Shown here: in pieces, positions 15,672 through 23,917 of the stretch
Layout of the letters: each line of letters starts with the position of its first letter
Position numbering within the stretch: position 1 is the stretch's first letter
Origin: Hymenobacter lapidiphilus
GTDB taxonomy: Bacteria; Bacteroidota; Bacteroidia; Cytophagales; Hymenobacteraceae
Assembly: GCF_013377885.1 (NCBI RefSeq)
Contig: NZ_JABKAU010000010.1
Location: forward strand, 62,001 to 126,000
Direction of reading: 5' to 3'
Length of the DNA stretch: 64,000 nt
Notes under the pieces: model-generated
What the model saw: only the letters and a program-made list of their open reading frames with translations
The model's database searches: none
Told to the model about the DNA's origin: nothing
Translations under genes and position numbers: made by a program

Positions 15672-15973
15672 CGCTGTAGCTGACGAAAATGCTTTAAAAA
15701 GCCTGCAAAGACTGAAAATACAGTACGCTAATTTACTATAGCCGCCGCTAAAACCGTTATAGGAAAGTGTGATGCTGCTGAAAGCGTACGGTGACCTAAA
15801 CGGGAATTTCCGCTTGGGCCGGAGGGTGCCTGGTACGTCTGGGGCCCTGGCGGAAGCAACTGTGGGCGGCTAGTGGCTGGCAGCTCCAAACAAGGGGGTT
15901 ATCTTTGCCGGAAGTGCGGATGCGCCGGAGCATTTCCGGTCCCAATTTTCCGGCTTTCTGACCGTATTTCCAA
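15672..15973. other. Intergenic region before hemC
   Basis: These 302 bases hold the hemC -7 box at 15900-15907 and an AT-rich stretch near 15690-15760 that could end holB transcription. No gene or clear hairpin was seen. Confidence 0.4.
15900..15907 (+). promoter_or_regulatory. -7 promoter box for hemC
   Basis: TATCTTTG fits TAnnTTTG and lies 66 bases before the TTG start at 15974. Confidence 0.55.
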
Positions 15974-16906
15974 TTGAAAACTTCCATTCGCATCGGCACC
16001 CGGGGCAGCAAGCTCGCTTTGTGGCAGGCCAACCACGTGGCCGACCGGCTGAAAGCCGCCGGCCTGGAGCCGGAAATCGTCATTATCACCACCAAGGGCG
16101 ACATCGTGCTGGACCGCTCGCTGGATAAAATCGGCTCGAAGGGCGTGTTTACCGAAGAGCTGGAAGAGGGCCTGCGCACCGGCCACATCGATGTGGCGGT
16201 GCACAGCGCCAAAGACGTGCAGAGCAGCATTCCCGACGACCTGGAGCTGCTGGCCTTTATGGAGCGCGAAAAGGTGAACGATGTGGTGTTGAGCTTCGAT
16301 GCCGACCTCGACCTAAACCGGCCCGACCTGGTGCTGGGCACCAGCAGCACCCGCCGCCGGGCCATGTTGCGCCGGTTTCTGCCCCACGCCACCGCCGCCG
16401 ACGTGCGCGGCAACCTGCAAACCCGCCTGCGCAAGCTCGAAGAAGGCCACTACCATGGTCTGGTGCTGGCCTACGCCGGCGTGCACCGCATGGAGTACGA
16501 TGGCCTGATCCGGCATGTGCTGCCCGAAACCCAGTACGTGCCGGCCACCGGCCAGGGCAGCGTAGCCGTGGAGTGCGCCCGCAACCTGGAGCCGGCTCTC
16601 AAAGCCGAACTGCACCGCCTGCTCGACCACCCCGCCACCCACGTGTGCCTGCGGGCCGAGCGCGCTTACCTGCGCACAATGGAAGGCGGCTGCAGCATCC
16701 CCAGCTTCGCGCTGGCCACCCTCAGCCCCGATGGCCACACGGTGCAGCTGCATGCCGGCCTCATCAGCCTCGATGGTGCCCAGTTTCTTGAAGAAACCCG
16801 TACGGCTCCTGCTGCCGCCGCCGCCCAGCTCGGCACCAAAATAGCCGAAAGTATCCTGGGCCGCGGTGGTCGCGAAATCCTGGAGGACATTAGGAGTGGT
16901 AAGTAG
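15974..16906 (+). CDS. hemC: Hydroxymethylbilane synthase (porphobilinogen deaminase)
   Basis: The 310-residue enzyme joins four porphobilinogens to hydroxymethylbilane in heme biosynthesis. It has IRIGTRGSKLALWQANHVAD at the N-terminus, SLDKIGSKGVFTEELEEGL, DVAVHSAKDVQS, LGTSSTRRRAML, RGNLQTRLRKLEEG, and the cofactor-attachment motif MEGGCSIP with Cys240. The only possible start is TTG at 15974, because an in-frame TGA lies just upstream at 15959-15961; the length is normal from there. No other heme gene is adjacent. Confidence 0.96.
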   Translation: MKTSIRIGTRGSKLALWQANHVADRLKAAGLEPEIVIITTKGDIVLDRSLDKIGSKGVFTEELEEGLRTGHIDVAVHSAKDVQSSIPDDLELLAFMEREKVNDVVLSFDADLDLNRPDLVLGTSSTRRRAMLRRFLPHATAADVRGNLQTRLRKLEEGHYHGLVLAYAGVHRMEYDGLIRHVLPETQYVPATGQGSVAVECARNLEPALKAELHRLLDHPATHVCLRAERAYLRTMEGGCSIPSFALATLSPDGHTVQLHAGLISLDGAQFLEETRTAPAAAAAQLGTKIAESILGRGGREILEDIRSGK

Positions 16907-17230
16907 GCCGGGGATGGGCTGGTGCGCCTGTAGGCGGATATTCAGCAGGTAATACTGAGCTGACCGAAGTATGACGGCCCAATCAGCTTTGTTCTACCTC
17001 CTTCCTCCCCTTCTCTGGAAAAGCAAGTTGACGCAGTAACCCATGCAAACCCGGCGTAGCTGCGGCTGCGTGAGAGCGGGTAGCTGTGTTGGGTTTGCGG
17101 AGTGAAGCCAGAAGCGGAGGCATTGGGCGGTAGCCCCAGCGGTAAGTACCAGGTTTTCGCAATGCCCCGCAAAGAAAACGCGTAAATTAGGGCCATAATC
17201 TGCTTTTAATCCTCTGCCCGCTTACTCCGC
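16907..17230. other. Intergenic region between hemC and the cyclophilin gene
   Basis: These 324 bases contain no supported gene. An 8-base inverted repeat (GCAAACCC at 17045-17052, GGGTTTGC at 17091-17098) could form a loose stem. No TAnnTTTG box was found before the cyclophilin. Confidence 0.35.
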
Positions 17231-17872
17231 ATGATGAATCTCTTTCGCCGCGCCCTATTGCTGGGTCTGGTGCTGACGCTGGCTGTACCTGCCGTGCAGG
17301 CGGCCAAAAAGCCCCGCAAAAGCAAAAAAGACGAACTCGTCACCATCAGTACCTCGCTGGGCGACATCCGGCTGGTGCTCTCCGAGCTGACGCCGGTGCA
17401 CCGAGCCAATTTTCTGAAGCTGGCCCGCAGCGGATTCTACAACGGCACTACGTTCCACCGCGTCATCCTCAACTTCATGGTGCAGGGCGGCGACCCCAAC
17501 TCGAAGGATGCCGACCCCAGCAACGATGGCCAGGGGCCGGCGAGCGAGCAGACGCTGCCGGCCGAAATCCGGCCCGAACTGACCCACGTGCGCGGGGCTG
17601 TAGCCGCCGCCCGCACCGCCGATTTTATGAACCCTGAGCGTCGTAGCAGCGCTTCGCAGTTCTACATCGTGCAAAACCCTCAAGGCACGCCTCACCTCAA
17701 TGGCCAGTACACCGTGTTCGGCCAGGTTATCAGTGGTCAGGAGGTGGTGGACAAGATTGCCCAGCAGCCCGCTGGCCCCGCCAACCGCCCCCTCACCGAT
17801 ATCAAAATGACAGTGAAGGTGGAAAAGCTGAAGAAGAAGAAAATTACCGAGCAGTACGGATATCAGTATTGA
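17231..17872 (+). CDS. Exported peptidyl-prolyl cis-trans isomerase, cyclophilin type
   Basis: The 213-residue product has a signal peptide (FRRALLLGLVLTLAVPAVQA), then a Lys-rich linker and a cyclophilin domain. The family signatures are LGDIRLVLSELTPVHRANFLKLARSGFYNGTTFHRVILNFMVQGGDP in pieces, then SASQFYIV, LNGQYTVFGQVISGQEVVDKI. The catalytic Arg is in FHRVI and the Gln in MVQGGDP. It probably acts in the periplasm on folding proteins. Either of two adjacent ATGs (17231, 17234) may start it. The RmlD-like gene follows after 29 bases. Confidence 0.93.
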   Translation: MMNLFRRALLLGLVLTLAVPAVQAAKKPRKSKKDELVTISTSLGDIRLVLSELTPVHRANFLKLARSGFYNGTTFHRVILNFMVQGGDPNSKDADPSNDGQGPASEQTLPAEIRPELTHVRGAVAAARTADFMNPERRSSASQFYIVQNPQGTPHLNGQYTVFGQVISGQEVVDKIAQQPAGPANRPLTDIKMTVKVEKLKKKKITEQYGYQY

Positions 17873-17901
17873 GAGGTGAGCAGAACGTCATTCAGAGCGC
17901 A

Positions 17902-18813
17902 ATGAAAATTCTTGTTACCGGCTCCAACGGCTTATTAGGGCAGAAGCTGGTGGCGTTGCTGAGCCGGCAGCCGGGCGTGGCGCTGGTAGCTACTTCGCGT
18001 GGCCTCAACAAGCTGGCTGGCTTGTATCCGCAGGTGCCGTTTGTGCCGCTCGACGTAACCGATGCCGCCCAGGTAGCGCAGGTAATCGAAGCCGAAAAAC
18101 CCACCCACCTCATCCACACCGCCGCCCTGACTAACGTGGACGAGTGCGCGCTGCACCAGGCCGACTGCTGGAACCAGAACGTGACGGCAGTGGCGCATCT
18201 GGTGGCCGCCTGCGAGCAGCATCAGGTGCATTTAATTCACCTGAGCACCGATTTTATCTTCAGCGGGGAAGCCGGCCCGCTGGCTGAGGACGCCGTGCCG
18301 GGGCCGGTGAATTTCTATGGAGAAAGCAAGCTGGCCGCCGAGCAGCTCGTGCGTCAGAGCCGCGGCCTCTGGACCATTGTGCGCACCGTGCTGGTGTATG
18401 GCACGGCCCACGACTACGGCCGCACCAACCTGGTGCTTTGGGTGCGCGATGCGCTGTGGGCGGGCAAGCCGATAAACGTAGTGGACGACCAGCTGCGCAC
18501 CCCCACGCTGGCCGAAGACCTGGCCCAGGGCTGCTGGCTGGCGGCCAGCCTCCATGCTACCGGTATCTTTCACATCAGCGGAGCCGAGCTATGCACGCCC
18601 TACCAGCTGGCACTGCAGGTGGCCGCGTATTTTCAGCTCGATGCCAGCCTTATCAGCCGGGTAGATGCCGCTACGTTTTCGCAGCCGGCCCGCCGCCCGC
18701 TGCGCACCGGCTTTGTAGTGGACAAAGCGGTGCGCGAGTTGGGCTATCGGCCCCACTCACTGGCCGAAGGTATTGCGCTGGTAGCCGCACAGGCCGACGA
18801 AGTCCAGTTATAG
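17902..18813 (+). CDS. NAD(P)-dependent sugar-nucleotide reductase, RmlD-like
   Basis: The 303-residue product is an extended short-chain dehydrogenase with the nucleotide-binding motif ILVTGSNGLLGQKLV, HLIHTAALTNVDECALHQ, HLSTDFIFSGEAGPL, and the catalytic YGESK. These fit the RmlD substrate-binding family (dTDP-4-dehydrorhamnose reductase and relatives). No rhamnose genes are adjacent, so the precise substrate is unknown. ATG 17902 is chosen because the Rossmann motif starts there. It is probably co-transcribed with the cyclophilin gene. Confidence 0.88.
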   Translation: MKILVTGSNGLLGQKLVALLSRQPGVALVATSRGLNKLAGLYPQVPFVPLDVTDAAQVAQVIEAEKPTHLIHTAALTNVDECALHQADCWNQNVTAVAHLVAACEQHQVHLIHLSTDFIFSGEAGPLAEDAVPGPVNFYGESKLAAEQLVRQSRGLWTIVRTVLVYGTAHDYGRTNLVLWVRDALWAGKPINVVDDQLRTPTLAEDLAQGCWLAASLHATGIFHISGAELCTPYQLALQVAAYFQLDASLISRVDAATFSQPARRPLRTGFVVDKAVRELGYRPHSLAEGIALVAAQADEVQL

Positions 18814-18845
18814 GGCCCCGGCCATCGGATACCGTTGCATCAATG

Positions 18846-19475
18846 TTAGGGCAGCACTATCACTTGGCGGCTCACGCAGTGGCTGTCGGGGCAGGCACCG
18901 GGGCCATTGGCGCGCAGGGCCATGCGCACGGCGTAGCGGCCGGGCCGGCGGAAGCGGTGCTCGACCTGTGGGCCGGTGCTGGTAGCACCGTCGCGAAAAT
19001 CCCAGATGACCACCATGTTTCGGCAAGTGGGCAGCTGCGAGTCGGCGGCATCAAAAGCCACTGGTTGTCCCACCCGCACCGTGTCGGCGGCCCGGAAGTT
19101 GACCACGGTTTGCTTCGTGAAATCAACGTCGAGTAGCTTTTCGGCTTCCCGCACTTCGCCGCTGGCTTCGTCTACCACATCGAGGCGCACGGTGTAGCGG
19201 CGGCGCTCGGCGTAGCAGTGAGCCACAGTGGGGCCGGTAAGCTGGGTGCCGTCGCCCATATCCCAGCGGAAGGTGAGCTGCCCGGCGGCGGGGTCAACGG
19301 CCTGGCGGGCGTCGAGCTCCACGCACAGTTTGGGCACGCGCGGCGGCGGACAGGCTACGCTGATGGTGTCGCCGGCCTGCTGAGCTGCTGCCGGTAAGGC
19401 CAGAAGCAGCAACAGCGGCAACAAAAGCAGCCGCCTTCCGGGGCAGAATACGCGAAGCAGCACGGGAGCAGACAC
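18846..19475 (-). CDS. Exported PKD-domain protein
   Basis: The 209-residue product has a signal peptide (LLLLPLLLLLALPAAAQQ) and two PKD-like beta domains. The first has LTFRWDMGDGTQLTGPTVAHCY and the second VVIWDFRDGATSTGPQVEHRF, both the typical W-D-G-T...H pattern. Cysteines recur (VACPPP, KLCVEL, AHCY, PTCR, GACPDSHC), suggesting disulfides. The start is GTG 19475; no ATG is suitably placed. It lies 28 bases after the LytTR regulator stop, so it may be part of the same transcript. Its role is unknown; PKD domains usually mediate extracellular binding. Confidence 0.75.
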   Translation of the reverse strand: MSAPVLLRVFCPGRRLLLLPLLLLLALPAAAQQAGDTISVACPPPRVPKLCVELDARQAVDPAAGQLTFRWDMGDGTQLTGPTVAHCYAERRRYTVRLDVVDEASGEVREAEKLLDVDFTKQTVVNFRAADTVRVGQPVAFDAADSQLPTCRNMVVIWDFRDGATSTGPQVEHRFRRPGRYAVRMALRANGPGACPDSHCVSRQVIVLP

Positions 19476-19503
19476 GGTATGAATGAAGGAATAGTGGAGG
19501 CCG

Positions 19504-20214
19504 CTAGAAGCGGTTCAGGCGCTGGAAAACCTCTTTCTGGTAGGTCTGGCCGATAGGAATGTGCTTGTCGCCCAGTAAAATAGCGTTATCCTCGATGGTC
19601 TGGATCTGGCGGATATTAACGATGAACGAGCGGTGCACCCGCACAAACAGCGCCGCCGGAAACTTCTCGGCAATGCCCCGTAGCGTGCTGTACACGATAA
19701 GTTTGCTGTTTTTGGTGATGATGTGTACGTAGTCGCCCAGGGCCTCCACAAACTGCACCTCGTCGAACTGCACCTTCACCAGCTTGCTGTCCACCTTTAC
19801 AAAGGTGAAGTCGGCATCGGCCGCAACCGGCTGGGCATGGGCCGCCAGCGCCTCGCGGGCCTGCTGGGCCGCCTGCAGAAAGCGGGCGTAGCTGATGGGC
19901 TTCACCAAGTAGTCGAGCACGGCGTACTCGAAAGCCTCCACGGCGTAGCCTTTATTGCTGGTGATGAGCACGACCAACGGCGGGTTGCGCAGGGTACGCA
20001 ACAGGTCGAGACCCGACATCAGCGGCATCTCCACATCGAGAAACAGCAGATCGATGGGCTGCTCGCGTAACATCTCGGCGGCCACCAGCGCACTGCTGCA
20101 GCTGCCGGCGTGCACCAGAAACGGGGTATTGGCCACGCAGTTTTCAACAATCTGCACGGCCAGCGGGTCGTCGTCGACTACCAGGCAGCGGAGGGGAGCG
20201 GGGGTTTCGGCCAT
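19504..20214 (-). CDS. LytTR-family response regulator
   Basis: The 236-residue product has a receiver domain (about 9-120) with acidic pocket VVDDD, phosphoacceptor Asp60 in LLFLDVEMPLMSG, and LDYLVKP with the conserved Lys. A LytTR DNA-binding domain follows (about 136-235: FTFVKVDSKLVKVQF, YVHIITKNSKLIVYSTL, FVRVHRSFIVNI). It should be a transcription factor controlled by phosphorylation. The hybrid kinase gene ends 52 bases upstream, but the regulator has its own -7 box at 20220-20227, only 5 bases before ATG, so it may have a leaderless transcript. Confidence 0.94.
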   Translation of the reverse strand: MAETPAPLRCLVVDDDPLAVQIVENCVANTPFLVHAGSCSSALVAAEMLREQPIDLLFLDVEMPLMSGLDLLRTLRNPPLVVLITSNKGYAVEAFEYAVLDYLVKPISYARFLQAAQQAREALAAHAQPVAADADFTFVKVDSKLVKVQFDEVQFVEALGDYVHIITKNSKLIVYSTLRGIAEKFPAALFVRVHRSFIVNIRQIQTIEDNAILLGDKHIPIGQTYQKEVFQRLNRF

Positions 20215-20219
20215 ATGTG

Positions 20220-20227
20220 CAAAGCTA
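20220..20227 (-). promoter_or_regulatory. -7 promoter box for the LytTR regulator, leaderless layout
   Basis: On the minus strand TAGCTTTG fits TAnnTTTG and is separated from the ATG at 20214 by 5 bases, so transcription should start at or beside the start codon. Confidence 0.6.
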
Positions 20228-20266
20228 CAGTCTTTCTTTGCAGAATTCCATCAAAGCAAAATCGGA

Positions 20267-23200
20267 CTAGACCCCCGCCAGCCGCTGTTCCAGCAACGGA
20301 TACAGGGCCTGCAGGCGTTGCTCAATGGCAGCCAGCCAAGCGGGCAGGGCGGGGTGGGAGGGCTGCTGGCGGGCGGCGGCCTCCACTTCTTCCAGTAGTT
20401 GGCAGAGCTGTGGCATACCAAAATATGCCACCTGGCCCCGCAGCTTGTGCGCCGCATCGGCCAGCGCCGGGCCCGGCAGCTCCTGCAGCTGCCGGGCCAG
20501 CGGCGGGGCCTGCGCCAGAAAGGTGCGTACCAGCTGGCCCACGAAGGCGGGGCTGCCCCCGGCCAACTCCTCCAGCAGCGTCCAGTCGGGCTGCTCGGTG
20601 GCAGAGGGGTCAGAAAGTGGAGCCGGGTCGGTGGTAGCGGTCAGCAGGGCAGGGGCCGGCCCGATGGCGGCAGCGGGTGGTGTGCGGCCGGTGTAGTGGG
20701 CAAGTCGGGCGTAGAGTACGGCCGGGTCGAAGGGCTTGGCCAGCGTGTCATTCATGCCGGCGGCCAGGGCCAGCACCCGGTCTTCGGGCAGGGCCGAGGC
20801 CGTGAGGCCGATGAGCGGCAGGCGGGTGGGGTCGGGGAACAGGAGCCGCAACTGCCGGGCCGCCTCGTAGCCATCCATTTCGGGCATCTGCACGTCGAGC
20901 AGCACGGCATCGAAGGGCTGCTTGCGGGCAGCTTCCACGGCCAGCCGGCCGTTGTCGGCCACGGTTACCTGTACGTTCCAGGCTTCGAGGGTGCGGCGGG
21001 CCACCAGTTGATTAAGGGCATTGTCTTCGGCCACCAGCACCCGTAGGGCGGGTTCGAAGGGCGGCAGCACGGCCGTGGCCTCGGGTGGTATGGTAGCCGG
21101 GTCGGCGGGCCGGGCCGGAATCTCAACCCAGAATGTGCTGCCCCGGCCCTCCTCGCTTTCCACCCACAACCGCCCGCCGTGCAGCTGCACGAGGTTGCGG
21201 GCGATGCTCAGGCCCAGCCCGGTGCCGCCGTATTGCCGGGTAGTGCTGGCGTTGGCCTGCGAAAAGTCCTCGAAAATGGCTTCCTGCTGCTCGGGCGCAA
21301 TACCGATGCCCGTGTCGCGCACCCCAAACCGCAGTACCGGCTCGCTGGCTGCGTGGGTGGCCGGGCCGGCCTCCAGCAGCAGCGTAATGCCGCCCTGGGC
21401 CGTAAACTTCAGGGCATTGCCCACTAGGTTCACCAGCACCTGCTGCAGCCGCACCGGGTCGCCGGTAATGGCCTCGGGTATTTGGGTGCCGATTTCGGTG
21501 TGCAGATAAAGACCTTTGGCATCGAGGGCGAAGCGGAACATGGCCTGTACCCGCTCCAGCAGCGCGGGCAGCCGGAACGGCACCTGCTCCAGCGTGAGCT
21601 TGCCGGCTTCCATCTTCGACGAGTCAAGGATGTCGTTGAGAATGACCAGCAAATTCTGCGACGACGACTGGATAGCCTCCAGGTACTCTTGCTGCCCGGC
21701 ATCGACGCGGGTGCCGCGTAGCAGGTGCGTGAGGCCGATAACAGCATTGAGGGGCGTCCGGATTTCGTGGCTCATGTTGGCCAGAAACTGCGCCTTAGCC
21801 CGCCGCGAGGCCTCGGCCGCGTCGCGGGCCACCAGCAAGTCGGCGTTTACCAGTTCGGTGGCATTCTTCTGACGGCGCAGCTCGGTGGTTCGCTCGCGCA
21901 CGGTGGCTTCCAGTTGCTGCTTCTGGCGGCGCAGCGTGGCGGTGCGCACCTTCAGAAAGCCCCAGATGCCGCCAAATACTGCCGTTACGCTCAGTAGCGC
22001 GAACCAGCCGGTTTGCCAAAAGGGCGTAGCAATGATGAACGAAGCCGTGGTAGCCGGCCCCCAGGCTCCTTCGGCGCCGCGCCGGGCGCGCACTTCCAGC
22101 GTGTAGCTACCAGACCCGAGGCGGGGGAAATCGGCCTCGGTAAAGCCGCTGGTGCGGCTCCAGGCGGGCTGGTAGCCGCGCAGCCGGTACTGGTATTGCC
22201 AGGTGCCGGCCGGGGCCAGGCTGGCGGTTCGGAAAAACCAGGTAAGGTGGTGCGGACCCGTTGGCAGCTTGGTCAGCGAATAGGGCCGGCGCGTGGCTCC
22301 GTTCACCTCTACTGCCACCAGCGAAACCAGCGGCCGCGCCGGGGCCGGCAGCGTGGGCAGCCCCACGCGCAGCAAACCCGCCTTGCCGGCCAGCAGCACA
22401 GCCGGGGCGCGGCCGGCCAGCAGCACGGCGGTGTTGGGCAGCAGCTGCCGCACCAGCGGGTTGCCGGGTGTGGTAAGCGGGCTGAAACCTTCGCCCCGAC
22501 CCAGGCTAAGCGCCTCGGCGTGTTGCACCACCAAGCCGGCGGGTGTGGGTAGCAGGCCGTAGCAATAGTTGCTGACCAGCCCGCTGTTGCGAGCAGTGAA
22601 CTGCCGGAAGCGGCCGTTTTCAAAGCAAAGCACCCCGTCGCCCTCGGTGCCAATCCACACCCGGCCGGCGTCATCCTGGCTCAGGGCCGACGCCTCGATG
22701 CCGCCCGCCAGCACGCGGTACACCCGGAATTTGCCGGCTTCGAGTACGGTCAGCCCGGTGCCGTGGGTGGCAAACCACACCCGGTCCTGCCGGTCGGGCA
22801 GAATGGCGTAAATATCGTTGTGGAGTAGGCCACTGGCGGTGGTATAATGGCGGAGCCGGCCGTTATGCAGATAAAAAGCCCCGTCGCCCACGGTGCCCAC
22901 CCACAGCCCACCGGCCGTATCTTGGGCCAGCGCCATTACAGTCAGCCCGGTTGGTAGCTGCGCCAGCGCGGGCCGGGCCGCTTCGGAATTGAGCAGCAAC
23001 GGGAGCTTCTGCCGCCACGCGGCGGCTGCCTCGGCACCAGCCACAGCCCAGGCAACTCCATCGGGGGCAACCGGCGTGGTACTGGTGGGTGGCACCGGGC
23101 TTGGGTTCATGCCGGTGCCGTCGAGCCGCAACACCTGGCCGGCGCGGGTAGCGGCCAGCAGTTCCGGTCCGCGGCGCACCAGCGAAACCAAGCCGGGCAG

Positions 23201-23767
23201 CGGCTGCAACGAAACGTGCGCATCGGTGAGCCGCCACAGGCCCTGGCCGGCGGTGGCCAGCCAGTAGGTGCCCTCCGTGTCGCGCAATACGTCGTTGATT
23301 TTCAGGTCGGCCGGTAAGGCGAGCTGGTGGCGGCGGCGCAGTTGGTGCAGGCGGGCTGTATCGGGGGGCAGCAGGCCTTTAGTGGCGCGCAGGCCCGTTT
23401 CGGCGGCCGTAGCGGTTCGGAAGCCAGTGCCGTTTTCAATCGACAGCCCGCCCTGGAAATGCCGCACCACCAGCCGGCCGGTGCGCGGATGCAGGGCCAG
23501 CTGGGTTACAAAGTCTTCGGCTAGCCCTTCGCGGGTGGTAAAGGTGCGGAACGTGGTGCCATCGAAACGCACCAGTCCTTCGGCTGTGCCCAGCCAGAGG
23601 TAGCCGGCGCGGTCCTGCACCAGGGCGTAGATGAACGGCTGGGGGAGTCCCTCGGCCGGCCCGAACTGCCTAAGCGCCTGCCGGGCCGGCAGCGGCTGGG
23701 CGGTGGCAAACTGGGTGAATAAGCAGAGGATAAGGAGCAGGCAACGCATCAGGCCGGCAAGATACAT
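20267..23767 (-). CDS. Hybrid two-component sensor kinase with propeller sensor, receiver and Hpt domains
   Basis: The 1166-residue product has a signal peptide, a periplasmic sensor of Reg_prop-type propeller repeats (AGYLWLGTAEGLVRFDG, GRVWIGTEGDGVLCFENG), a Y_Y_Y domain near 500-580, one membrane helix (about 590-612), a coiled coil, HisKA (FLANMSHEIRTPLNAVIG, His667), HATPase (GGTGLGLSIARNLV), a receiver (Asp958 in LLDVQMPEMDG) and a C-terminal Hpt domain (AHKLRG, His1107). Unlike classical Bacteroidota hybrid systems it has no AraC output domain, so phosphate must pass from Hpt to a separate regulator; the adjacent LytTR protein is the obvious candidate. The ATG at 23749 is an alternative start. 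Confidence 0.94.
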   Translation of the reverse strand: MYLAGLMRCLLLILCLFTQFATAQPLPARQALRQFGPAEGLPQPFIYALVQDRAGYLWLGTAEGLVRFDGTTFRTFTTREGLAEDFVTQLALHPRTGRLVVRHFQGGLSIENGTGFRTATAAETGLRATKGLLPPDTARLHQLRRRHQLALPADLKINDVLRDTEGTYWLATAGQGLWRLTDAHVSLQPLPGLVSLVRRGPELLAATRAGQVLRLDGTGMNPSPVPPTSTTPVAPDGVAWAVAGAEAAAAWRQKLPLLLNSEAARPALAQLPTGLTVMALAQDTAGGLWVGTVGDGAFYLHNGRLRHYTTASGLLHNDIYAILPDRQDRVWFATHGTGLTVLEAGKFRVYRVLAGGIEASALSQDDAGRVWIGTEGDGVLCFENGRFRQFTARNSGLVSNYCYGLLPTPAGLVVQHAEALSLGRGEGFSPLTTPGNPLVRQLLPNTAVLLAGRAPAVLLAGKAGLLRVGLPTLPAPARPLVSLVAVEVNGATRRPYSLTKLPTGPHHLTWFFRTASLAPAGTWQYQYRLRGYQPAWSRTSGFTEADFPRLGSGSYTLEVRARRGAEGAWGPATTASFIIATPFWQTGWFALLSVTAVFGGIWGFLKVRTATLRRQKQQLEATVRERTTELRRQKNATELVNADLLVARDAAEASRRAKAQFLANMSHEIRTPLNAVIGLTHLLRGTRVDAGQQEYLEAIQSSSQNLLVILNDILDSSKMEAGKLTLEQVPFRLPALLERVQAMFRFALDAKGLYLHTEIGTQIPEAITGDPVRLQQVLVNLVGNALKFTAQGGITLLLEAGPATHAASEPVLRFGVRDTGIGIAPEQQEAIFEDFSQANASTTRQYGGTGLGLSIARNLVQLHGGRLWVESEEGRGSTFWVEIPARPADPATIPPEATAVLPPFEPALRVLVAEDNALNQLVARRTLEAWNVQVTVADNGRLAVEAARKQPFDAVLLDVQMPEMDGYEAARQLRLLFPDPTRLPLIGLTASALPEDRVLALAAGMNDTLAKPFDPAVLYARLAHYTGRTPPAAAIGPAPALLTATTDPAPLSDPSATEQPDWTLLEELAGGSPAFVGQLVRTFLAQAPPLARQLQELPGPALADAAHKLRGQVAYFGMPQLCQLLEEVEAAARQQPSHPALPAWLAAIEQRLQALYPLLEQRLAGV

Positions 23768-23843
23768 GCAGTTGCGAACCGCCGCTGGCTTCTGCGTTCA
23801 GCCGTAGTCTTTTCTCGGTGAAGCCGGTCTGCCAGGGCGTCCG

Positions 23844-23911
23844 GTCCATCACGAAGCCGCGGGGTAAGCACCGGGCAACCCTGGTGCTCACCCCGCGGCT
23901 TCGTGATGGAC
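23844..23911 (-). terminator. Long hairpin after the OmpA/PD40 gene
   Basis: Arms of 29 bases (23844-23872 and 23883-23911) match at all but one position, with a 10-base loop. The hairpin begins 7 bases after the stop at 23918 on the minus strand, but lacks a strong T-run. Confidence 0.7.
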
Positions 23912-23917
23912 TCAAAC

